From: Isoetes taiwanensis
Lineage: Eukaryota > Streptophyta > Lycopodiopsida > Isoetales > Isoetaceae
Length of the DNA stretch: 64,000 bases
Direction: 5' to 3'
Assembly: GCA_021234155.1 (NCBI GenBank)
Contig: JAJEKV010000224.1
Location: 434,001-498,000 of the forward strand
Shown here: one piece after another, positions 1 to 9,581 of the stretch
Layout of the letters: every line of letters starts with the position of its first letter
How positions within the stretch are numbered: the stretch's first letter is position 1
Position numbers and translations under genes: made by a program
Notes under the pieces: generated by a model
Databases searched by the model: none
What the model was told of the DNA's origin: nothing
What the model saw: only the letters and a program-made list of their open reading frames with translations

Positions 1-2790
1 CGAGGGCCGGAGCATTCGTGCAACATCAAGGTAACACATTTCTATTTTTTCTTTTTTGTAAGCTGGAAGACGTTCTAAAGGCACAACATGAATTGAGCCG
101 CATCGGATGATATTTTGTTGTTCATTTGGATTATAGATATCTAGATGTTTTATTTTAACATGGAATGTTGTCTTCATAATGATTTGATTTAGAATGTCAT
201 TGTTTTTCTATCTCGATGTTATTTCCGGACTTAGATTCTTTGAAAACAATCCAATGAGTTTGGCCGGGCCGCAAGATGGTTTAGAATTATAGACCCACCG
301 CCAACCCATGCAAAGGGGGATCTGAGAGATGTAAAGTAAATATTTCATCAAATTGTGTATTGCATTGCTTTGGTTTTCCAGGAATGTGTTCATGCGTGGA
401 AGGTCCTATCGCTAGATTTCTATTAGCATAACAAAGCTGAAGAATAGATTTAGAAGATAAGTATCAATAGTGCATACATGGTAAAGCGACACATAACAAA
501 GATTATTTTTGCATTCCTTGGAAAATATGGTAGATCTATTATTTGACTTTGTTTTGCTTATTGAGATTCTACATTTCTTAAAAATGCATTCTAAGTATTC
601 ATGCCATGCTTCTACAAATATATTTTGTATGTATGTGATCATAATATCTAATACATGTGTGGGATTGTCATCTTACCCATCGTTTTACTTCTCAATTCTA
701 CTTATTATTATCTTCAAGGTCGGTGGCATTGCTACGATGGGTCGTATTATTGCTTATGGAATAACTTGATGTCATCAATTGGAGGAAAGAAAGTTGCAAG
801 GAATGTTTGTTGCAAGGTTGTACTTGGGCTTGCACCACGACCATTCTATTATTATTTACTTCCTGTTTATGGCATCTTATGAAAGAGTAGTATGTATTGT
901 TTATGTTTCAAAGTTGAGCTCACTATATTCCCAAAATGGCACTTCTCAGATCGATTTACATCATAAGGGCTTCTAAAGGCATAGTGCATATGGAGCTTTG
1001 CAAGAGGCAAGAGGCAAACTTCATTTGTATGCATCTCGGGGTTCGTTCCATTCTATCTAAAGGTGTTATTTCCAATTCACATTGCTTGATTTTTACAATG
1101 GTTGAAGCTGCTTTTTGGAACAGTAATTTGGCCTAGGCATTTGGACCTTTGCAAGTTTTAACATGTCCATTCCATTTTATGTAGAGGTACCAATTTTCCA
1201 ACTCGCTAATATTACAATAATTATAAAATTAGGGTTAAAGACATTCCTTGAAGCTACTATCTTCAACAAGTTAGTTTTGTATTTGTTTTGACGTGCTTTC
1301 TCATTTGTATGGGGAATAGACATGTCTCATTAGCGCTTTATGATTTCTTAGAAGATTGCAAGTAGTATAGACTGTTTTGAATAGAAATTCTCCTTCTTGC
1401 ACCATGGAAGTGCTTCTACCTTCATAAATAATGTTACAGCTCAACTTTTCAAGTTATACTCATACATTGCAGATGATATTTCCTTCTTACATTTCCATTT
1501 ATGCTTACTATATTTGTGCTAAGAATCGAAATTTTATGATTTGAATATCCTAACATCACGTAGGGCTTTTTCATGCATATTTTCCAATTTGATTTTGAAG
1601 ATCAGATAAGGTTTAGATAAGTATCTAGGTTTAAGTTTAAGTTTAGCGCACTGTCATAAACTATATTCATAATCTCAATATGGTACTGAAGCCAAATGAT
1701 CAGCATTTTTATGAGTGGAAGAAGTATTACTTTCGAATATTAACGTTTTTTTTTTTTATCATTAATGCATTTTAGATGGAAGCTCAACTCCATTAATCTA
1801 ATTGCTTGAGATACACGGCTGATGACTTCAATCTCAAATTGCTCTGAGCTACGGTTGGAAGAAACTATTAGACCAGAATCAATTTTTTTTTAAAAGACAA
1901 TTAATTATTGGAAGTTCATTGGCTGAAAAGCTAAGCTTCCAAAGAAATGTTATTTGGAGTTTGATGGTAGTCTGTGGTAGTATAAGCGCTATAAATCTGC
2001 ATAAACTTCTTTTCAAAAGTTTATTTTTCCACGAGGCAGAGAAGATATTAATTGTGTTTGGCATTTTGGTCATGGGGCAAAGACGGGATACAATGTTTCT
2101 AACATTTCTTATGTTGATTCAACGTTGGTATTTACTACTGAATGTGCTTCTCTAGCTTTATAAATGTGCTCTAAGTCCATGTATTAATGTTGTACATTTG
2201 CCCAACCCAATTCCTTTCACATGGCATTTGTGGTTGAAGAATAGGATGTAATTTTAGAACACATATCCACCCAAGTAGACTGATCCGAAATATTTTCATC
2301 TTAGGCATGACTATAAGGGTGAAATGCATCTTCAAATCTATAATGACAGTTTATTGATCATTCCTATGCATTGAGGTTATACGATGTCTTCTAAAGCTAG
2401 ATTGCCTTTAAAATTTTTGATGTACATCATTCCCCTCTAGAACATATTTACCCTATACCTACAATATGTCCATGCAAACTGAGAAAGTAAAATAAAAATT
2501 TCCTAGAGTTGACATGGTTCTCCTTTCTTAGACACTCCAACATATGGAGATTGGTTTGAGTAAGATACTTGCCTATGCCACAAACGTGTTTTTCCAGATA
2601 TGGAATGTGAATTATAGAACAATTTGTCTATCAACAAATGCACACATCATCTCAGTATTAAAACATGCCGATTATAGGTTAAGAGGCATCAGCACAAGTT
2701 TAGGGTTTATAGCCTTAGAGTTGAGGGTCTATGGGTCTAGGATTTGAGGATTTATCATATCATGAAGCTTAAGTGAATTAAGAATGTAGC
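1..2790. other. AT-rich intergenic DNA
   Basis: This stretch is AT-rich with stop codons in all frames. Its ORFs are all below 90 codons and none carries a motif I recognise. It holds short homopolymers such as the T run near 1747-1757. I see no gene, RNA or clear repeat boundary here. Confidence 0.6.
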
Positions 2791-2799
2791 ATGCAATTC

Positions 2800-3054
2800 A
2801 TGGATTTCTTTTTTTTTTTTTTCGTGTTCAATACCCCTTTTCAATGCCAAACATCCGTAAACTCTAAACCATTCACACTTGACACTCCATTGCATGTAGA
2901 GATATGATTATATATACACCTATTTATTTTACCTACAAACTTGATTACATATGCCCCCTTCATATATCCACTACGCATGTCCACGACTAACGATTCCATT
3001 CCATTAATTAATTACCATGATTAATGCCCGACATTGCCGAGGCACACGTCTCTA
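2800..3054 (+). mobile_element. Degenerate Helitron-like 3' end
   Basis: The stretch resembles the subterminal region found again at 8580-8707, sharing the CCATT-CA-C-CCTCCATT and 'tgactaatgcccg' style words. The terminal hairpin is at 3026-3043 but is damaged: GCCCGAC, ATT, then GCCGAGGC with one extra base. The usual CTAG end is decayed to CTAT. It is oriented like the better copies at 3985 and 4709. Confidence 0.45.
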
Positions 3055-3065
3055 TTAAGATTTAT

Positions 3066-3160
3066 TTTGGTTAGGGTTAGGATTTCAAGTTTGGGGTTCA
3101 GATTTTTATGGTTTAAGATTGGGTGTATGGTTTAGGGAGTTTAGGTGCTTAAAAGGTTTA
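3066..3160. repeat. Telomere-like degenerate TTAGGG/TTTAGG tract
   Basis: Two perfect TTAGGG words at 3070-3081 are followed by degenerate GGTTTA/GTTTAGG words to about 3150. This is too short and impure to be a telomere. It could be an interstitial remnant or low-complexity DNA. Confidence 0.35.
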
Positions 3161-3900
3161 CCTTATCATCATGATATAACATGGAAATCGCATCATTGAG
3201 CTGTTGGTCTCCCATGGATGTTAATTATGCACTAAATCATAACATCCACTAGAATCTCCCATTGTACAATTTGTCACCCACACGCAAAATACCTCAACCG
3301 TAAGGTTTGCTATTGTTTGTTTTATAAATCATTCTCGCGTGTTCCCTATTCGTGCAATGATTATTTCTCTTCACGTTCCTTTTAATACCTCATGTTTCTC
3401 ATGAGTTGCCTGTTTAATGAACCATTTAATACATCTTATCATGAATGCCTTTATCGCCGGGCACCCATTTACTTATGAAATGTTAAAAGTAGTCATTGCT
3501 CAAGATAGAACATTTATCCATCACATAGGTTCTAAAATCATATATGATTTTTGTTTGCAAATATGATTTTTAAGTAGTTTAACTAGGCACCTGTCATGTA
3601 GAGCATATGGAGAAAACATTTCATATGAGGAGGCCATTCATATACGTTTGGCAAAACCATTATCCATTGTCATCCAAAAAAGCAATGTAATACACCTACA
3701 ACTTACATCCACCCTCAACCACATTTTCCACTCATATGAATGTAAGCATACATAAACATTCCCACACACTTTTTGCCCCATGTTCTACACACTTGCTAAC
3801 CTTACAAATTTGTATGACCAACTTCTTACCAAACTCCCCAGTGTCATCATCTTCATTTTCACAAGCATCAACAAATATAATAAACTCTAGATACTACTAC
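3161..3900. other. AT-rich intergenic DNA
   Basis: No ORF longer than 94 codons and no recognised motif. Pyrimidine-rich words in the last 200 bases resemble the Helitron subterminal sequence that follows. Confidence 0.5.
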
Positions 3901-3985
3901 ATTCCATTTAACTTATGCACTCTATTGCATCTACCCAATCCACATATTCAACTAATGCCCGGCATCGCCGGGCACACGTTTCTAG
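3901..3985 (+). mobile_element. Helitron 3' terminus (hairpin + CTAG)
   Basis: A perfect 7-bp stem with a 3-base loop, GCCCGGCATCGCCGGGC, lies at 3957-3973. It is followed by ACACGTTT and then CTAG at 3982-3985, with T as the next base. A GC hairpin about 12 bases before a CTRR end inserted before T is the hallmark of Helitron 3' termini. The 5' TC end was not located, so the element's length is unknown and only the terminus is annotated. Confidence 0.75.
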
Positions 3986-3986
3986 T

Positions 3987-4620
3987 GGTGTTTGTGAACG
4001 GATTCTTAATATTTCATTAAGTTTGTATTTGGTTGACGACTGAGGATTTGCATAACAGGCTAAGATGAAAAAGAACATTGTCTTTGTATATAAATATTCG
4101 GAGGGTTTCTTCTCACTGCTATGGTTGCTTTTAAACACCCTACAGTAATTTTATTCTTTCTTACGGGGCATTCAAGCATTTAACCTTTCCTATTCACACA
4201 CATTTAGTACTTTGTTGGCTCTTCTACCAACGTAGAATTTGCACAAAATATGCGACTTATTCTTAATAACAAGAGAAGATACATCCATGCTTTATTTCTC
4301 ATAATGACCATTTGCCACTTTCCCTCACCCCCTACCTTAACCATTATTTAATGATTTAACAAACTAAGACACAATTACCAACACAAAGAGAATGGACAAA
4401 AGATGGATGTTATGACTTTGCATCAAGAGCTCTTAAACTTGGAGGCGACCCCAAAGGGTTGAGTTGTCAGGTTCTACCTTATCAGGAAGGATTTTTAAGT
4501 TACAAAAAAAAATAGTATTGAATCACATCAAATCACACGTGCATCAATGTCTGTCTCTTTGAATAATGTTCAGGATCATCGAGCACCCTTTTACTACAAG
4601 TTTGATACATTGAAAGTGGA
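3987..4620. other. AT-rich DNA between two Helitron ends
   Basis: No gene recognised. If the Helitron ending at 4709 is long, this stretch is part of it and the 3985 end is nested inside. If it is short, this is older flanking DNA. Confidence 0.4.
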
Positions 4621-4639
4621 CAGAAACAATAATAATTCA

Positions 4640-4709
4640 AAGTCTATTGCATCTGTCCCTTCCACACTTCGATGACTAATGCCCGGCATCGCCGGGCACA
4701 CGTTTCTAG
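4640..4709 (+). mobile_element. Helitron 3' terminus abutting a gene
   Basis: The hairpin GCCCGGCATCGCCGGGC at 4681-4697 is identical to the one at 3957. ACACGTTT and CTAG (4706-4709) follow, and then T. Immediately after the end, the minus strand reads an open coding segment, so the insertion seems to have landed in or just after a coding exon. The minus-strand frame runs into the Helitron, adding about 20 meaningless residues (TCARRCRALV...) to the reading frame. Confidence 0.75.
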
Positions 4710-5155
4710 TGCCTCTTTAATATCCATGCAAAACTTCTGCACATCACCACGTTTCATAGATTCAAGCAATGTTTCTCGAAGAGATCTTACCTTTACTGAC
4801 AATGCAAGCGTCCTCACTTTGCTCAATCTCAATTCCATTCTCAAGTTTCTATTCTCATGGAATGTTTCCTTGGCAAGGTTGCGCAGCTCGAACCTTGTCA
4901 AGTAATCAACTCTCAATCTGGATTTTGTGTTCCTCAAGCCTCGCTCTACTTTTTCCTCACTTTGTCTATAAACTCTCATACGGAAGTCTCTTTCCTTTGG
5001 TATGGCAGTGCAGAAAGAACATTGGAAGTTTGGAAACATTGCTCCTGCACTCACTCTCAAACATTTGACGTGCCTAATTGTTCCTTGGATCTTAAGTATC
5101 TCGCCATCTACCGTGAACTCTTGACGCAAATCTGGCTCACAATACCAATTTAGGC
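4710..5155 (-). pseudogene. 3' exon of zinc-binding protein gene, cut by Helitron
   Basis: About 145 residues are open on the minus strand, beginning near an AG acceptor around 5155. Visible are a Cys pair (CSFC) followed by a basic stretch (ERDFRMRVYR), then RVDYLTRFELRNLAKE and a long charged helix with probable coiled-coil character ending near DIKEAL. The order 'C-x2-C, RDFR, R-DYLT, long helix' resembles, from memory, an uncharacterised multi-copy family seen in early land plants and in cnidarians. Its function is unknown. It is probably the continuation of the exon at 5637-6721, joined across an intron at about 5156-5636. The frame ends abruptly at the Helitron terminus (4709), so any further 3' exons are lost or displaced. 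The intron boundary is inferred. Confidence 0.5.
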
Positions 5156-5636
5156 CTGCTCATCTAAGAATGGTCTCAAATCTCTTGTCTTGGATGCATA
5201 TCTATATGTTAGTTGCCAATAACCCCAGCATAGATATCCCAGATGCATAGTCCCTGTGTATTGTTTTTTTATTTAAATTTCAATGAGAAAGAGAGCGAAA
5301 TACAATGAACTACTACAATCCAAACTAACAGCCTAACAACAAACAAAGAACCAGGCAAATTACTAATAGAACTAATGGTACATGTGACCTTTACTTACTT
5401 GAAGTCTCATTTGGGTGGCTTGGTCCAGCTTCATTACATTGGTCTGCGGCATAGCAAACATGCCATAAGTCTCTATACTTTAAAAATGGAAGTTCAACAC
5501 TATACAAAAGAAAAGATGCCATGAAGTAATGTGCTGAAAATCAGATTATAAGGGCCTGACATAGTGAATTGAATGCAATAAAAGGATTCTTGAAAGTACA
5601 AAAAAAGATTTTAGAAAATGTAAAATTGAGTGATAC
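5156..5636 (-). other. Probable intron of the zinc-finger gene
   Basis: It starts with the donor GTATCA (minus strand, at 5636) directly after the coding frame CGAG and ends near an AG around 5155. It is AT-rich and has no motif of its own. Without the splice, the upstream frame stops ten codons further on. Confidence 0.4.
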
Positions 5637-6721
5637 CTCGCGTGAAAAATGACAGCATGCTCTTTTGTGAAGAATCCACATTCTCCTTTCGAGGCCTTCC
5701 ATGCTTCTTTTGTTCATGCATCTTGTCCTCCTCTTTCCTTTCTTTGGTAATGGATTTTTGAGCATGTCTACTACTCTTTACATGCTCCTTCATGTTATCA
5801 ACCACGTCTCCTCTGGACGGAAAGAGGAGTAAAGACCTCTGACAAACCACACATAAAATGTAAATTTCCTCCTTGTTTGCATAGCTTCTAAGGGTGTCCC
5901 TATACAACTCAAACATGACACCACTTTGCTCCACAAAAGAAGCAACTTTCGTGGCCATGCACTCTTCAACTGCTGCCCTGTTTTCAGCCATAATCTCACT
6001 TTCCAACTTATCTTTCGAGGCACTTTCCTCGCTTATAACAACACTTTGTGAGTTACTTTGCAAATTCCGGTGCAAATTGAGCTTGTGCTCCTTTGATTCC
6101 ATGTGGCATGCGGTGAAGTTGTACAACATGCCATCTCCTCCTCTTCCATATTTCAGTTGGCATTCTACGCACCAAATGCTAAACACTCCCACTCCATTGA
6201 CATCCGAAGACATGAGCTCAAACCTGTCTTTCTTACCTTGACTTTTCAACTTAGTCTTGTATTTTCTATAAGTGTGGATCCACCTACATGTAAGAGCCCT
6301 TGATGCAAACTTGGAGTGCAGCCTACCTTCACACTCGAGACTCAAACTTGCCTTTTCCTCATTGCCTCGGGTCTGATCTACAACCTCAGTGGCAGCCATA
6401 TCCTCCTCTTCTTGCAGCTCATTAATCACGAGGCGTCTCCTCTTCAAGAGCTGAAAAACTTCTTGACATTCAGTGACTCGAACAAACACTTCCTCTTCCG
6501 TAACTTTGTACCTTTCCTCTTGTCGTTTTGACAAAGGAAGCTTCCTTTCTCCCAAGAATACAAACTCATAACCCTCCAAGCCTTCTAGCTCATCCAACTC
6601 TATGGCTTTTCGTACATCGGCATAATTTGCATTCTGCCCCACTTTCACAAAGCCAACCTCGGAGCAGTTCTCATTCCCATCAATTGTGCATATAACGATA
6701 TTTGTTTCGAATGCCATTTCC
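5637..6721 (-). CDS. Zinc-finger protein with AT-hook-like and PIP-box-like C-terminus
   Basis: The frame is open for about 360 codons from the ATG at 6717, just after a likely acceptor (TTTGTAG). The first 80 residues look like a small folded domain. Two Cys/His modules follow: WCVECQLKYG...CHMESKEH near residues 180-210, and CVVCQ...MKEHVKSSRH near 290-320. Both have the C-x2-C...H-x5-H spacing of BED/C2H2-type fingers. The tail has GRPRK (AT-hook core) and then QKSMLSFF, which fits the PCNA-interacting box Q-x-x-h-x-x-F-F. These features suggest a nuclear DNA-binding protein, possibly tied to replication forks, but no characterised family is recognised. The donor at 5636 suggests splicing to the exon at 4710-5155. 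Function is inference; the reading frame is clear. Confidence 0.6.
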
Positions 6722-7300
6722 TACAAATCATGGAAAGAGAGAGTTAGGAAGTATTACCTTACTTGAAAGACCTTAAAGCAGTAGTATCAATGCATTTTTT
6801 ACATAATCTCTGCCCGCATGCAAGAGGAGATATCTATGCCTAAATCTTATTATCATATGCCTAAAACTCGAATTATTTCAGAAATTAGTACCTTCTAGTT
6901 ATTGTAGCCAACTGTCATACAAGAAAAGAAGCTTCAAGAATACAATATAGAAACTTTGGAGGTTCAAAAGCCGGTTCTAAAGCCCCTGTTAGACAGCAAA
7001 TTTATAGCAGTTAGTACCTTCTAATTGTTGTCATAAGATTAAAGAACCTTCAAGGATAAATAGATAGTGATTTTGAAGCAATGAAAAGTCCCTGCCAGAC
7101 AACAAAATCTCAGCAAAAATGCATTGCTATGAGAACCATTTTTGTCTGGAAGATGGATGCCTAAAACCGGAAATACATCAAAGGAGAGTACCTTTTCATT
7201 GCTGTAGACAATTTCTTGAAGAACAAGCAAGCTGCCGTGAACAAATCGTGAATATGAAACTTTGTAAAATTCCCTTTGTCTTCACTTAGCTGCAATAGAC
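6722..7300 (-). repeat. Threefold degenerate repeat upstream of the zinc-finger gene
   Basis: Three related blocks contain TAGTACCTT(C/T)T followed by ATTG(C/T)TGT and TTCAAG(A/G)A: near 6886-6960, 7012-7060 and 7189-7225. On the minus strand each reads AG/AAG then GTACT, a possible splice donor, so these may be duplicated 5' untranslated exons or alternative first exons of the gene below. No coding potential is seen. Confidence 0.4.
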
Positions 7301-8361
7301 AGAGATGATTGCATTGTTGTTAGCTGGATACTTAAAGCAAGAGGTATTAGGCAGAAGTTTTGAGAATAGTTTTCTTGGTTTTCGGCCCAAATTGTTTACC
7401 CCAATCCTTCATTCAAAAAACCAGAAACGTTCATTCCAAACCCCTATGATCTTGAAAGACCCCTACGATTCAAAGCTTCGGATCTTCAAGCACCCCTACA
7501 GTATCAAGCGGGTGAGGAGTTCCCGCCCAAGAGCACCCCTAAACGACTACGTCCGAAACAATGGTGGTGAACCCGTATAATTTTTGGACCGTATGCGAAC
7601 GGGTGAGGCCAAAAAAAAAAAACCCTAACCAGTCACGCACATGTTTGATACGGAATTTTAATGGTGAAACCCCCGAGCATCATAGAAATGCCTGGATCAA
7701 ATGAAATCGATTGTACTGCACCATGGTTAATGCTATAGTATTAGGTACATGGCTAAATAATCTAAGCTAATTGATTGCCTATGTTGTGCGTGTCCGATGC
7801 TTTTGCATATATGCTTTTATGGCATCCACCAAAGAAATAAGTCTAGTTAAGCCATAGGTTATTCTTGCTCATCATGTACATATATGGTTGGGCATTGTAA
7901 AACTTGGATTTTGTATGTTCTCGTGACCTACTCAACCATTTGAAGATTATGGAAAATTTTGTTGTATAGTCTTCTAGAGTTCTTGGCGGTTTGGAGTTGT
8001 TGAATATGCTTTGATTATTGATCCTCACTGCTGTGATATTCTAAATGGCATAAGTTGGAGCTTCATTCTGAGTTGCTGCAAGCTTGCAAGACAAGACAGA
8101 GAATGTAGGTCTATTCATGTTTGCAAAATGGCTCTGTAGTCGTCGGAATTGCTACTATAAGATGTAAGCAGATTGAGTTTATAAGCAAGTTTGAATTGTA
8201 GCATTTCATGTGCAATCCCAGGTATGTTGCAAAACCTTTAGAACCAATATTGCTAAGCAAGATTATAAATTCCAATAAGACTTCAATACCATTCTAGAAC
8301 ACATTTCACTAACAAAAAAGAGCCATCAATGAATCACATTAGCTCTCATATGCATCCACTT
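7301..8361. other. Intergenic DNA before the tandem duplication
   Basis: Near 7435-7520 an ACCCCTA word recurs with TTCAAAG/TCAAGC between copies, forming a short degenerate direct repeat. An A-run at 7611-7622 follows. The rest is AT-rich with no recognised gene. Confidence 0.4.
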
Positions 8362-8379
8362 GGATTCGTTACTATCCTC

Positions 8380-8707
8380 TTGAATTCACTAGACTAGATT
8401 GTTAAGAGTTCACACGCAAGAACATACCCACACATTTCTTCCATCTTTCCACACATACGAAATATCCAAAATCCCAAGAAAACCTTAAACTATGACATCT
8501 ATCTATTGCACACAATGCATTTTATTATTCCTACGCATTCCATCCGTTATGACTAATGCTCGCCATCACTAAACCCTTCACACCTGGCCCTCCATTACAC
8601 CTATTGATACGTTTACATTTACAGCTTTTGACCTACAAATTCTAGTACGTCTACCCATTCCACACGTCCATGACTAATGTCCGATATCGTCGGACACACG
8701 TATTTAA
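8380..8707 (+). mobile_element. Helitron-like subterminal region with diverged hairpin
   Basis: The terminal hairpin at 8679-8695 reads GTCCGAT-ATC-GTCGGAC, and the CTAG end is replaced by TTAA (8704-8707). An older, more decayed end with the same leader (TGACTAATGCTCGCCATC) lies near 8550-8570. The stretch is also found reverse-complemented at 42.65-42.93 kb, which supports a dispersed element family. Confidence 0.6.
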
Positions 8708-9099
8708 TGTACCTAAGTATTTGATCTACCCATTCTCACCTCCACACTATTTGATGTACATATGACAAAAATTTACTTTAGTTGTTTGTTTTACAAACTA
8801 TACCGAAGTAGATGTTCTATTTTGTTTACATATTCCTTTAACTTCCTACAAATTAAACATGCTTACTAGCAACCACAAATATCACTTGCATATGGGGTGT
8901 CGAAATAGTCCACAAACACTAAAAATGCTATCTACACAATGGTTTTATTTCATGCATGGCTACCAATGCACTAGACATGCCTAAACATCTCCACCATGAA
9001 CCTTACATGCAACATCATCTGCAACTACACCCATTTGAACATGAACATCCACATGCCTCGATGCAATTAGCATCTTCCATCTACACATGCTACCAATCA

Positions 9100-9214
9100 C
9101 ATAAACAATCATATTGGATAACATTCCCTTGCACATATACTAAGAATCTATTACTCTAAACACATTGTACGCGTCCATGACCAATGCCCAACATCGTCGG
9201 GCACACGTTTCTAG
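9100..9214 (+). mobile_element. Helitron 3' terminus, copy 1
   Basis: The hairpin at 9186-9202 is GCCCAAC-ATC-GTCGGGC, with one non-pairing position. ACACGTTT and CTAG at 9211-9214 follow, and then T. The orientation matches all other copies in the first 18 kb. Confidence 0.65.
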
Positions 9215-9581
9215 TGTGACATTAAAAGAGGATGTTGCATTGTCGGGATATGCACATCAGTCAACCTGCAAAAAGCTAGACACAACCCAACCACCAAAAT
9301 TCCCCTCTAAAGTTTGGCTCATGATATCCGGTCTTGATATGGAACCAAGCTTTTTATGTACTACTAATAATGCTAAGAAAGCAACTCTCAAGGTCATTGA
9401 ATGGCTTGACCTATTTAGTCTAGCGGATTCATATCCAACAAATAGGGTAAAATCTAGATTCGGGCTATTACATCTAAGCAATTTTAAAACTGATTTGATA
9501 TTGAAGCTTTCAAAGGTTGATGCTTTTAACTGTTCAATTCACATAAGGGAATTAATGCCTTCATTTTTATGCTCGGATTGA
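9215..9581 (+). pseudogene. Unrecognised coding-like fragment after Helitron end
   Basis: A frame of about 120 codons runs from the Helitron end to a TGA at 9581, reading SVTLKEDVALSGYAH near its start. The first residues upstream of 9215 (MTNAQHRRAHV) are Helitron DNA, not protein. No domain is recognised. It is repeated at 17913-18280, where a frame break near 18060 interrupts it. It may be an exon of a gene hit by the Helitron, or chance. Confidence 0.25.

Noticed and set aside
3060-3160. Telomere-proximal location suggested by TTAGGG words
   Set aside because: Only two perfect units are present and the rest is degenerate, so a chromosome end is not supported.
9165-9214. Protein start MYASMTNAQHRRAHVSS
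   Set aside because: These codons are the Helitron terminal hairpin and tail, repeated in noncoding contexts elsewhere in the window.
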